From DTPU01 sp963827855 (GTDB lineage Bacteria > Planctomycetota > Phycisphaerae > Sedimentisphaerales > Anaerobacaceae): 64,000 nt of DNA. A program made the position numbers and the translations under genes. How positions within the stretch are numbered: the stretch's first letter is position 1; every line of letters starts with the position of its first letter. The stretch is from contig CAWHBY010000002.1 in the NCBI GenBank assembly GCA_963827855.1, forward strand, positions 310,001-374,000, in the 5' to 3' direction. Below the pieces are notes generated by a model that worked only from the letters and a program-made list of their open reading frames with translations, was not told the DNA's origin and did no database searches. Positions 26,046 through 34,292 of the stretch are shown here, piece by piece.

Positions 26046-26110
26046 AAAGCTCCTTCCTTCTGCTGCTAATTCTTTCAAGCCAAAAGACTTATAGCAGAAA
26101 GTGGAGCTTT
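26046..26110 (-). promoter_or_regulatory. Leader hairpin able to hide the transposase RBS
   Basis: The minus-strand 5' arm aaagctcc-a-ctttctgct (26110-26093) can pair with agcagaagg (26064-26056) and ggagcttt (26053-26046). The 3' arm contains the Shine-Dalgarno sequence of the transposase gene. The 5' arm lies upstream of the predicted transcription start, so only read-through transcripts would form it. Confidence 0.55.
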
Positions 26111-26116
26111 TTTCAA
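26088..26116 (-). promoter_or_regulatory. Predicted sigma70 promoter of the transposase
   Basis: On the minus strand TTGAAA (26116-26111) is followed after 17 bases by TATAAG (26093-26088). Transcription would begin near 26081, about 40 bases before the transposase ATG. Confidence 0.55.
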
Positions 26117-26142
26117 TAGTAATGGTGAGAAATGCGGGCTAG

Positions 26143-26195
26143 GCCAAGCTGTCGAGGCAGCGACAGCCGTTCGCGGAGTTCGCGGGGTTCGCGGC
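26143..26195 (+). repeat. Family A element copy A4, right end
   Basis: After the IS the copy resumes, with its right terminal repeat at 26164-26195 (cagccgttcgcggagttcgc and onward). Confidence 0.8.
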
Positions 26196-26257
26196 CAAAT
26201 CTCCTTCAGTTCCCCTCTGTGCCCTCGCAGGTCTCCGCTAGAGGCTCTTCTCCTTCC

Positions 26258-26295
26258 TCGCTTACCTCTTACCTCTTGCTTCTTACTTCTCTTCT
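26258..26295. repeat. Heptamer tandem repeat at a gene 3' end
   Basis: On the minus strand it reads gaagtaa, gaagcaa, gaggtaa, gaggtaa, gcgagg directly after the stop of the GH2 gene, like 3135-3180. Confidence 0.7.
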
Positions 26296-29050
26296 ATCGC
26301 AGAATGTCTTGCATCTCGCCCGGTGTCAGTGTCACTGTCGGGTTGAAGGCATCGGAGTTCATGTAGCCAAGCAGGCTGTGCAGGAGCTGCCGCGCCTCAG
26401 GCCTGGCCTGCTGGCCGGGAAGGTCGATCGCACAGATCATGAGCCTGCCTTGTCCGACCTTGGCCTCCAGGATGGTGCCCAATCTGTGCAGGCGCTCGTA
26501 GTTGTCGATGACCTGGACGATGGGTCTGTACCCCTTGGGCAGGGAATCGAGGATGAGGGCACGCGAGTTCATCAGCAGGTGGAACCACTGCCAGTCGCTG
26601 TGGGACTCGGTGGGGAACCCGGCGAGGGCCGGGTGTCTCGGATCGCACAGGATGCCCAGGGTGCCGGGCGCCACGGGCATCTTGCGGTCTTCTGCAAGCC
26701 CCTTGAACATCCCGAAGTTCCAGAAGTCACTGGCAAAAGAGCCAGCAATGGCCTTGGTCAGGGTCTCCAGTCTGGGCATCAGGAGGACCCGGCCGCCCGT
26801 GGCCAGCCTCTGGAGGGTCTTCTCGTCGAGGCTGCGGCTGATCAGGACCTGGCCTGGATCTGTGTCCACTGCCGCAGGATAGACCCAGAGGTTGTAGGAG
26901 TTGCTGAATTGTGTGCCGTCGATGCCCAGGGTCAGACTCAGCCTGGCCGGCGAGGGGACACCTTGCAGCGAGATCGAGAACTCTCCAAAGGACGTCACCT
27001 CACCCTGCCGGGCCGTCTGCGGCCCGAGGCGACCTGAGGCCAGGACCTTATCGCTGGCGTCGGCCAGGGTCCATACAGGGGCCAGGTTCTCCATCGCCGA
27101 CGGGCCGTAGTGGGCGATCTGGGTCCCGACCGAGAAGACCATGTTGTTGGTCCAGGTGTACTGGCCCATGCGAACCAGCGGGACCGTCTCACAGCAGAAC
27201 CGCCGCCACGCAGCGGGCGCAATCAGGCCCTTGGACTCCATGAAGGCGTTCAGGATGCCCACCAGTGCAGTGCCCTGGCCTGGGAAGTCCTGGAGGTCCA
27301 GCAACTGAAATCCTCCAAACCCTCGGGTTCTCAAGGCAGCCTCGATGTCCTCCCTATAGCAGAGGACTGCCAGTGCACCCGACGCATGCAGGAAGTCGTC
27401 CGCCTGGTCCAGCATCCCCCGCTCTTCCAGCCGCGTCCGCATGATCTCCAGATTGCGGGCTGCGACCACGCCCGTGTACCTGGGGATCTCCCTGAAGTCC
27501 GGGGCCACCTGGTACTCACCGATCTCATGCCCTATGACCGGGACCTTGGCCTCTGCGATCTCAGCAGTGTAGTCCTTCGCAGTCGAAGGCGGACCAGCCT
27601 GAACATGGCCGAGCGGCGCATCGACCGTGGCAAACGACCCACGGATCTTCCTGCCGTTGTACTGGAACGAGCAGTAATAGTCGTCGCCCGGGTCCGGCCT
27701 GGGGAACCAGTTGTTGGTCCCCTGTGCATACAGATGCCGGTTGTCCAGTGTGCGCAGGCGATTGACCACAGGCGCCATGGTCTCCTGCTTGCCACCCAGC
27801 TCGTTGCCCAGGGAGAACATCACGAAGGACGGATGATTCCCAAAGGCCCGCAAGATCCGCTCGCCTTCAGCGACGCAGAACGCGTCATGGTTGGGCTCTC
27901 CAAAGGCCTGCCAGTTGGGCAGCTCGGGCTGAAGGTAGATCCCCGACTGATCCGCTGCAGCAAAGGCCGCCTCGGGTGGGCACCAGGTGTGGAATCGAAA
28001 ATGGTTCAGTCCATAGGACTTGGCGATCTGAAATACCCGAAGCCAGCCCTGCACGTCCATGGGCGGGTGACCTGTCAGGGGAAACACACACGCATCGTGC
28101 CTGCCGCGGAGGAAGGTCGTCTTGCCGTTGATCTGGAACTGGGTCCCCTGGCCCCGAAACTCCCGCAGTCCAAAGGAGGTCTCATACCTGTCCTGGCTTG
28201 CCCCAGCCTGCAAAGAGACGGACAACCGCGAGACAGAGGGTGAGAACTCGTCCCAGGTCGGCCATTGATCCCCCAGCGAGACCTTGGCCTCCACCAGAGT
28301 CCTTGGCCCCTTGGCGGAGAACGGGATGGACTGGGGCTGAGTCCCTGCAGACTCGGCTTGGCCGGGCCTGGCGGCGAGCGTCAACGTGCCGTCGACTGGA
28401 CCTGTGGCTGCACTACCGATTTCCATCCGGACCCGCACTTTCCTGCCGCCGAGATCCGGATACACCTGGACGTCCTCGATCCACACAGGGTCCGTGATGG
28501 TTAGGCCGATCCTACCGATCACGCCGTTCCAGTTGGTCTGGGTCTGATCGCTGATCTGGTGCGGGTCACTGACAGGGGGACGCTCTGCGTTGTTGACGCG
28601 CAGGGTCAGACGGTGCCTTCCCGGCTCCAGCGATCCCAGGTCATACTCGTGGGGCGCGACCAGGGAGTCTTGGCGCCCCAGGTCCTTGCCGTCCAGCCAC
28701 AATTGCGTGGTCTTGGTCCGCTCCAGGACCAGCACCACGTGTTTGCCCTGCCACGCGGCAGGCACGTCCAGGTCCCTCTGGTACCAGGCCGCGCCGTTGT
28801 ACGGATACACGCGGGTCAGCCGCGATGTCTCCCGCCGGTCATTGGGCCTGCCCTTGCGGTTCTGGTCAGTCGTTCCAGGAAGCTGGATGCGATCCTCCAA
28901 GGCCCCGCCATACCACTGTCGCTCGATACCCTGGTTGTTCGGATCCAGGGCGAATCTCCAACTGCCCTCAAGGGTGATCCAGCGGTCTGCGGCACACGCA
29001 GTCGCGGCCAGGGTCGCCAGCAGGACACAAACACACAGTGACCGGTTCAT
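26294..29050 (-). CDS. Secreted GH2-family glycoside hydrolase
   Basis: The 918-residue exported enzyme has a signal peptide (LCVCVLLATLAATACA). A jelly-roll sugar-binding domain follows (GAAWYQRDLDVPAAWQ; TTQLWLDGKDLG), then an immunoglobulin-like domain and a TIM barrel from about residue 305 (FQINGKTTFLRGRHD). The acid/base Glu is E417 in SLGNELGG, and the nucleophile is probably E509 or E512 in GHEIGEY. The C-terminal region of about 250 residues has a glutamine-amidotransferase-like flavour. Specificity (galactosidase, mannosidase or other exo-activity) cannot be assigned. It starts 8 bp after the nitroreductase gene, so the two are cotranscribed. Confidence 0.85.
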   Translation of the reverse strand: MNRSLCVCVLLATLAATACAADRWITLEGSWRFALDPNNQGIERQWYGGALEDRIQLPGTTDQNRKGRPNDRRETSRLTRVYPYNGAAWYQRDLDVPAAWQGKHVVLVLERTKTTQLWLDGKDLGRQDSLVAPHEYDLGSLEPGRHRLTLRVNNAERPPVSDPHQISDQTQTNWNGVIGRIGLTITDPVWIEDVQVYPDLGGRKVRVRMEIGSAATGPVDGTLTLAARPGQAESAGTQPQSIPFSAKGPRTLVEAKVSLGDQWPTWDEFSPSVSRLSVSLQAGASQDRYETSFGLREFRGQGTQFQINGKTTFLRGRHDACVFPLTGHPPMDVQGWLRVFQIAKSYGLNHFRFHTWCPPEAAFAAADQSGIYLQPELPNWQAFGEPNHDAFCVAEGERILRAFGNHPSFVMFSLGNELGGKQETMAPVVNRLRTLDNRHLYAQGTNNWFPRPDPGDDYYCSFQYNGRKIRGSFATVDAPLGHVQAGPPSTAKDYTAEIAEAKVPVIGHEIGEYQVAPDFREIPRYTGVVAARNLEIMRTRLEERGMLDQADDFLHASGALAVLCYREDIEAALRTRGFGGFQLLDLQDFPGQGTALVGILNAFMESKGLIAPAAWRRFCCETVPLVRMGQYTWTNNMVFSVGTQIAHYGPSAMENLAPVWTLADASDKVLASGRLGPQTARQGEVTSFGEFSISLQGVPSPARLSLTLGIDGTQFSNSYNLWVYPAAVDTDPGQVLISRSLDEKTLQRLATGGRVLLMPRLETLTKAIAGSFASDFWNFGMFKGLAEDRKMPVAPGTLGILCDPRHPALAGFPTESHSDWQWFHLLMNSRALILDSLPKGYRPIVQVIDNYERLHRLGTILEAKVGQGRLMICAIDLPGQQARPEARQLLHSLLGYMNSDAFNPTVTLTPGEMQDILR

Positions 29051-29058
29051 AGTACCCT

Positions 29059-29748
29059 CTAGAATCGCTCTCTGACGATGAACTCATCGAGTGCCTTCTT
29101 CTCCGTCTTCGGCCATTCCACGGGAATGCCGATCGGCGTGATACAGACCCGGACATACCGCTCCGGGATGTTGAAGGCCTTCCGGGTGGCTGCCACGGAG
29201 ATGGAGTCCGTCAGGTACACTGATCCGTATCCCAATGCCCTCGCAGCGAGCAGAAGGTAGCCGGCTGCAAGCGGGCCATCATGCTGGTTGTAGGCGGGGT
29301 ATTTCCTCTCCAGATCGACCAGGACCACGATGTAGGCAGGGGCGGACAGACGCCCCTCCAGTCGCTCCTTGAAGAGCTGCTGGACCTTCTCCTTCAGGGC
29401 TGCACCACTGAGATGCTCGCCCTCTGCCACGTAGCTCTCGAATTCCTTGAGGCACTCGGTCTTCAAGGCCTCGATCTGTTTCCTGTCCTGGACGATAAGG
29501 AACTTCCACGGTTGTTCATTGCCCGCACAGGGCGCAGTGCGGGCCGCATCCACGATCTTCAAGAGGTGTTCCTCTGGAACCGGGTCGGGCTTGAACTGCC
29601 TGACTGAGCGGCGGTTCTTGATGACCTCCCAGAACGCATCAGTCCCTTGGCTGGCAGGAGCTTTCTCGGAGGCGTCAACGGTTTGGGAGATTGCCATCCC
29701 GGCCACCACCGACGCCCCTGCTCGCAGACTTTCTCTTCTATTCATCAT
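29059..29748 (-). CDS. Tat-exported nitroreductase-family protein
   Basis: The 229-residue protein starts with a twin-arginine-like signal (NRRESLRAGASVVAGMAIS). The nitroreductase core then has IKNRRSVRQFKPDPVPEEHL (FMN-binding Arg cluster), ARTAPCAGNEQPWKFLIV, and GYLLLAARALGYGSVYLTD. The family uses FMN and NAD(P)H to reduce nitro groups, quinones or other acceptors. Export of a folded flavoprotein would require Tat, which fits the signal. It is placed 8 bp before the GH2 gene. The natural substrate is unknown. Confidence 0.85.
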   Translation of the reverse strand: MMNRRESLRAGASVVAGMAISQTVDASEKAPASQGTDAFWEVIKNRRSVRQFKPDPVPEEHLLKIVDAARTAPCAGNEQPWKFLIVQDRKQIEALKTECLKEFESYVAEGEHLSGAALKEKVQQLFKERLEGRLSAPAYIVVLVDLERKYPAYNQHDGPLAAGYLLLAARALGYGSVYLTDSISVAATRKAFNIPERYVRVCITPIGIPVEWPKTEKKALDEFIVRERF

Positions 29749-29831
29749 CTAGTTCCTTTCCTGAAAAAGGCAACCGATCTCACGTATCGTCCCGTTTCTT
29801 CGCCCTATGCTTTGTGTTGCATTGAATCTCG

Positions 29832-31376
29832 TCATCTTCCGTCCTTCGGCGCGACTGGGCTTTGGCCGACCAGCGTGAATCGGGTGACGAAGGCATCGCC
29901 GCCCCATGGATTGGTCCCCCCGTTGTAGGTTGTGTCCCAAACGCCGGGCGTCGTTGAAAAATCGAGGGATGTGGTGTTGCCGGCCAGATAGAGTTGGTCT
30001 CCCTGACAAATAAGAGCCCCGACCACGTCGCTTTCGCGTCCGCCAAAGTAGGTGCTGTAATGCAGGGACTTTGCCCCTGGATCGAACAGCGAGATGAAGA
30101 TATCCATCGCACCGGTGGCTGCGGTGCCAATGGCACCCGGCGTCACGGGGAAGTCGGGCGAGTCGGTCCGACCAGCGAGGATAAGCCGCCCCGAGGGATG
30201 AAGGGCGATCATGGCAACATCATCTTTGCTGCCCCCCAGGAGCGAGGCGTAGAGTAACGGTCCGCCCCGGGGATCGAGTTTGAGGAAGAATCCATCGGTT
30301 CCGCCTTTGTTCTGTCGGCTAAGAGCATCCGGCGTCGTGGGAAACGCGGCCGAAGCCGTATCGCCCGCCAGCCAGACATTCCCATCGTTGTCCACCGCAA
30401 CAGTGCGGGCCATGTCGGCGCCACGACCGCCGATATAGGATGCGTATTCCAGGGCCGTCCCTGCAGCATTCAGTTTGACGAAGATCGCGTCTTTGCCGCC
30501 GCGATAGGACTTGTCAACAGCATTCGCAGTCACCGGAAAATCCGGCGACGTGGTCATACCGGCAAAGTGAACCTTCCCAGCCGCGTCGACGATCAGGTTA
30601 TCGCCATAGAAGTCCGTGTCCGAGCCGCCGACATAGGTGCAGTAAACCAGCTTGCTGCCGTCCGGGCTCAATTTGGCTACAAAGATATCTCCATGGCCGG
30701 TGTCATCTTTGCCCCTATAGGTGGTCTGAAAGGCACCGCTAGTGATGGGGAAGTCCTTGGAAGAAGTGGCCCCAAGAACATAGGCGTTGCCTTCCATGTC
30801 CACGGCGATCTTGCCGCAGATGTCCGGCCCGGTGCCGCCGAGGAAAGTCGAGTAGATGATCCGATCGCCCGCGGGGCTTAACTTCATGACGAAGGCGTCC
30901 CCATGAGCGGCGGAGGCATTGGACGGGCCTTTGAGGGTTGCTTGGAAGGCACCGGGGGTGGTGGGAAAGTTCGGATTGGTCGTGTTGCCGGCGATATAGA
31001 TGCAGCCCTCTTTGTCCACCGTGACGCCGTGGGCGTAGTTAGCTCCACCAGGGGCGCCGAGAAAGGTCGAATAGAGCAAGGCACCGGCGGGGCTGAGCCG
31101 GGCGAGATAGACGCCCGTGGGCGTTTTGTTGAGCGCATCGGGCGTCGTGGGGAAATCCTGCGATCGAATCGGGGCAGTCAGGACGATGTTGCCCTGGGCG
31201 TCGATGGCCATGCCGTGGACGCGATCGTCGTCTTTGCCCCCGAGAAAGGTCGAGAAGTCGAGCCGCAACGACCTGGAAGTCAGGACGGCTTTCTGGATGT
31301 TGTTGGTTTCCTGTGCCCCGAGGCCGGTGGCCAGCAACGCGACTAGCGTGCCTATAAGTGTGGATGTCTTTTTCAT
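29832..31376 (-). CDS. Secreted SBBP-repeat beta-propeller protein
   Basis: The 514-residue protein has a signal peptide (LIGTLVALLATGLGA) followed by about seven SBBP repeats. Each follows a pattern like LLYSTFLGG....D.A..IAVD..GN.YL.G.T.S.DFPTTPGAF. The repeats cover essentially the whole mature protein, predicting an extracellular beta-propeller with a binding rather than catalytic role. The ATG at 31376 overlaps the preceding stop as ATGA, and caggagaatcc upstream supplies the ribosome binding site. It is the last gene of the operon that begins at 37530. No sortase or PEP-CTERM anchor is visible. Confidence 0.85.
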   Translation of the reverse strand: MKKTSTLIGTLVALLATGLGAQETNNIQKAVLTSRSLRLDFSTFLGGKDDDRVHGMAIDAQGNIVLTAPIRSQDFPTTPDALNKTPTGVYLARLSPAGALLYSTFLGAPGGANYAHGVTVDKEGCIYIAGNTTNPNFPTTPGAFQATLKGPSNASAAHGDAFVMKLSPAGDRIIYSTFLGGTGPDICGKIAVDMEGNAYVLGATSSKDFPITSGAFQTTYRGKDDTGHGDIFVAKLSPDGSKLVYCTYVGGSDTDFYGDNLIVDAAGKVHFAGMTTSPDFPVTANAVDKSYRGGKDAIFVKLNAAGTALEYASYIGGRGADMARTVAVDNDGNVWLAGDTASAAFPTTPDALSRQNKGGTDGFFLKLDPRGGPLLYASLLGGSKDDVAMIALHPSGRLILAGRTDSPDFPVTPGAIGTAATGAMDIFISLFDPGAKSLHYSTYFGGRESDVVGALICQGDQLYLAGNTTSLDFSTTPGVWDTTYNGGTNPWGGDAFVTRFTLVGQSPVAPKDGR

Positions 31377-32506
31377 TTTGGATTCTCCTGTACCGGCGAT
31401 TCCTGGTTCAGATGGCGGGCACAAGCGGGAGTGTGCGAGACCACGGCGTCGTAGCCTCTCGCCATGGCCACCTCAACGCCTCCTCTGGACAGGTTATAGA
31501 CCACCGACCACGCCGTGTTCAACTGCGAAACCTCGCTGAGCAGCTTCATGGCGCCATCGGCAGCCAGGACCCCCTGCCCGGCCTTCAACACCTGATCGAC
31601 GTGGTCGAAACGATCCTGCCCAAAGCCCACCCGGCCGGAGCCCGCGACCAAGAAATTGGTCACCACCTGCCACGGCGAGGTATTGCGAGTCACCGTCATG
31701 GCAGCTCCGGTCGGATACTCGACGACAGCGGAATGGCCCAAGGCGTCGGCAATGAAGAAGTGCACCCCGGTGTCTCCCACGCTCACGTTGAACCTTCCCA
31801 GGAGCTGAATCGCCTCCTCAACGGTCTTGGCGTGATCGAGCAGGAGGCGATTCACCTGCCAGCGGCCGAGGGTGACCTCAGCCGGGTCCATGACAGGCTC
31901 CGTCGCCGGCACGTTCAGGGTGGACACGGCCAGGCCGTGTTCATTCATGCCGTCTCGCGGCATGTAGGGTGCAGCCAACAGACGGGCCCTTCCCTGCTGG
32001 TCTGCGGGCAGGTTGGGATCCTCGGGGGTGAGCGGATATCCCAAAACGCTCAGCTCCACCATGGAAACCGACGCATATCCTTTTGTCGGAGACGTAGAGA
32101 GCAAGAGCCCAGGGTGATAACCCGGCAGGTCCAGATTGCGACCGTAGATCACCTGGCCTTTCTCGTTTCGGGTCATGAAACAAGTGCAGCCCTCGCCCCC
32201 ACCGGCCCGGGTGACAGGACGGCTCCCCATGGGAAACCTCTGCTCCAGGAAACGCATCAGATCCACCCGGTTCGATGATCCGGATTTCAGATAGTCGTCG
32301 AAACCATAGTCTCCCACATACCTCATGAGAAAGAGCGGCGCCCCCATCCCCTTGCAGTCGACCTGTTCCACACTGTTCAGTGTGGCCGCCTGCCCGCTGG
32401 TGAACACCGGTTTCTCGGCGGCCATCCCCGCGACTGAGGAGAAGAGGGTCGTTGCCACCAGCAACAGCGTCAGTACTGTCATTGAAGAATACTGTGGCCT
32501 CTTCAT
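31373..32506 (-). CDS. Secreted C45/choloylglycine-hydrolase-like Ntn acyltransferase
   Basis: The 377-residue protein has a signal peptide (MTVLTLLLVATTLFSSVAG). The Ntn-hydrolase signature GEGCTCFMTRNEKGQ with GRNLDLPG after it is typical of the penicillin V acylase / acyl-CoA:6-APA acyltransferase (C45/C59) group. The nucleophile would be a Cys of GCTCF exposed by processing. GMNEHGLAVSTLNVP is a second family motif. Substrates in this group are amide bonds of N-acyl compounds. The ATG at 32506 gives a good signal peptide; longer frames upstream are not supported. It overlaps the SBBP gene by ATGA. Confidence 0.75.
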   Translation of the reverse strand: MKRPQYSSMTVLTLLLVATTLFSSVAGMAAEKPVFTSGQAATLNSVEQVDCKGMGAPLFLMRYVGDYGFDDYLKSGSSNRVDLMRFLEQRFPMGSRPVTRAGGGEGCTCFMTRNEKGQVIYGRNLDLPGYHPGLLLSTSPTKGYASVSMVELSVLGYPLTPEDPNLPADQQGRARLLAAPYMPRDGMNEHGLAVSTLNVPATEPVMDPAEVTLGRWQVNRLLLDHAKTVEEAIQLLGRFNVSVGDTGVHFFIADALGHSAVVEYPTGAAMTVTRNTSPWQVVTNFLVAGSGRVGFGQDRFDHVDQVLKAGQGVLAADGAMKLLSEVSQLNTAWSVVYNLSRGGVEVAMARGYDAVVSHTPACARHLNQESPVQENPK

Positions 32507-32585
32507 TGCATGAGCTCTTTGGTTTCTATTGTCGGAATTCATCAAGGCCGCTCGTCCAAGGAGAAAGAACAGTATCCACTGGGGA

Positions 32586-34292
32586 TCATTGTCCGCGGCG
32601 TGGAGCACGGACACGCGGTTCCCGCGCACCCGAAACGCCAGGTTCTCGAACCCCGGCCGGCCGTACTTGATCCCGGAGGTAATGAAACCGCTGGCCCACC
32701 GCTATTCCCCCGTCAGGATATGCTACGGGAATATTGCGCACTCGCAGGACTTCGATGCACTTTCGGTGTTCGTCTTTCGCGAGGTCATCGCCAATTAGAT
32801 AAACGGCTTTCGGCGAGAGCTGATCAATCAGATAGAGATAGGATTGATAATCAATCCACCACATGTGACGACCGTTGACCGGCAGGATCACGATGTCGAT
32901 CGGCCCGAAAGATTTCAGGAAGTCAATCTCCTTGCGATATCTTTCTAACTCTGAAGCTTCATTACTCGATGCGTGGGCTCCGGCATGGAACATTCTCACG
33001 CCATCGGCTTCGACGAGATAACCCAAGCCCTCATTTGAAAACCAAAGTTGTCGCACCGCTGGAATCGCATGAACCTGAACTCCGTCTACAGAAAAACTCT
33101 CGTGAGGTGTGACCAGGTGATAGGGCGGAAGGTCGCTACTGCCCGCGTTATCGGCTGTCGGCTTGAAGTTGAGCACAACATTGATGCCCAGCAATCTTTT
33201 GCCCAGTTCGGAAATGCTTGGCCGCGCAGACGGTCCCTGGTATGACGGATATAAGATCAGGGCGGTGATTTTCTGGCCTGCCAGTTCGTTTGGATTGAGA
33301 TGTCCGTTGGCCAGGCCTGCCTCCGGTGAATCGTCAATCTCAGGCGGATTGAAAATAAGGAGATGTTCCTTTGTCTTCACGGCGTATCCGGCATATGGGG
33401 ATCCCGTGCCGCCCAAGTACCATAGATAAGATTCACCTTGCTTGAGCTTTTCATTGAGTTGTGGCGATTTGCCATAGTTAGCCTCGACAATGGCACGTTT
33501 GTTTGCTCCCACAGCAATCAATGCCTCGGCGGCTTTGCGGTGGCCATGTCGTGCGGCGTAGTAAAGCGGCGTATGACCATATTCGTTGGCGGCGTTGACA
33601 TCGGCGCCATGCTTGACCAGGAGAGGAATGATATCGGCATAGTCATTCAGTGCCGCCAAATGAAGTTCAGTGTTGCCGTAGCTAAACTTCTGATTGATTT
33701 TCGCACCGCCTTCGAGAAGCAACTTCGCCATCTCTGTGCCTGATTCCAGTTTGCGGTAGATGATCTCATGCAGGATGGTGCCATTAATGCCATTCGCGTT
33801 TGGGTCAGCTCCATGATCGATCAAGAGCTTGGCTACTTTGAGCTTTCCTGAGAAAGCGACTTGGTGGAGCGGAGTGAAATCGCCGAATGCTCGTATGTTG
33901 ACATCGGCTCCCTTGGCAATGAGGCGTTGGGTGAGATCGACATCTTTGGTGGCGAAATATAACGGCGTGGCCCCTCGATCATTCATTGCGTTGATGTTCG
34001 CGCCCTTGTCGATGAGGTAATTTGCAACTGTTGCCTGCCAGTTGTTGGAGCCCGGCCCCCAGCATGCACTAATGAGAGGCGTATTGCCTTCTAAGTTGTT
34101 TCGGTTCCGGTCGTCTTTCGACTCCAGTAACGTTGGGTCCGCTTCAAGAATCGCCCGAACCTTATTCAAATCGCCAGCGGCGGCGGCATCATGTATCTCT
34201 CCCGCCCGCAAGCCAGTGGCGATCAGCATTGAGGCGATGAAGACCAGGGCCGTGATTCGGGCCCGTTGGCTAAGTATGCTTATGTTTTTCAT
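32586..34292 (-). CDS. Secreted ankyrin-repeat protein with degenerate MBL-like domain
   Basis: The 568-residue protein has a signal (ITALVFIASMLIATGLRAG). About seven ankyrin repeats follow (DLNKVRAILEADPTLL; GATPLYFATK; FTPLHQVAFSGKLKVAKLL; NTELHLAALNDYADIIPLL; HTPLYYAARHGHRKAAEAL). The next 240 residues resemble UlaG-type metallo-beta-lactamases, but the HxHxDH segment is replaced (LILYPSYQGPSA) and the usual SGDH is AGAH, so metal binding is doubtful. The paralogue at 34289-36336 continues into a PD40 propeller after FHYCRDQ. Here the C-terminus after FHYLRDQ is unrelated Arg/Pro-rich sequence, suggesting a deletion. The ATG overlaps the previous stop. Confidence 0.7.
   Translation of the reverse strand: MKNISILSQRARITALVFIASMLIATGLRAGEIHDAAAAGDLNKVRAILEADPTLLESKDDRNRNNLEGNTPLISACWGPGSNNWQATVANYLIDKGANINAMNDRGATPLYFATKDVDLTQRLIAKGADVNIRAFGDFTPLHQVAFSGKLKVAKLLIDHGADPNANGINGTILHEIIYRKLESGTEMAKLLLEGGAKINQKFSYGNTELHLAALNDYADIIPLLVKHGADVNAANEYGHTPLYYAARHGHRKAAEALIAVGANKRAIVEANYGKSPQLNEKLKQGESYLWYLGGTGSPYAGYAVKTKEHLLIFNPPEIDDSPEAGLANGHLNPNELAGQKITALILYPSYQGPSARPSISELGKRLLGINVVLNFKPTADNAGSSDLPPYHLVTPHESFSVDGVQVHAIPAVRQLWFSNEGLGYLVEADGVRMFHAGAHASSNEASELERYRKEIDFLKSFGPIDIVILPVNGRHMWWIDYQSYLYLIDQLSPKAVYLIGDDLAKDEHRKCIEVLRVRNIPVAYPDGGIAVGQRFHYLRDQVRPAGVREPGVSGAREPRVRAPRRGQ

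Larger units (their letters stand above)
24391..26142 (-). mobile_element. IS1380-family insertion sequence (1752 bp)
   Basis: Perfect 18-bp terminal inverted repeats ctagcccgcatttctcac lie at 24391-24408 and, inverted, at 26125-26142. One transposase gene fills most of the element, and 236 bp of non-coding DNA separate its stop from the left end. The flanks are two parts of family A copy A4, so the insertion is younger than that copy. No clear target duplication is visible; gcca occurs at both sides but with three extra bases on the left. Size and transposase fit IS1380. Confidence 0.9.

Noticed and set aside
24384..26146. gcca as a 4-bp target duplication of the IS
   Set aside because: On the left three bases (cga) lie between gcca and the terminal repeat, so the match is probably chance.
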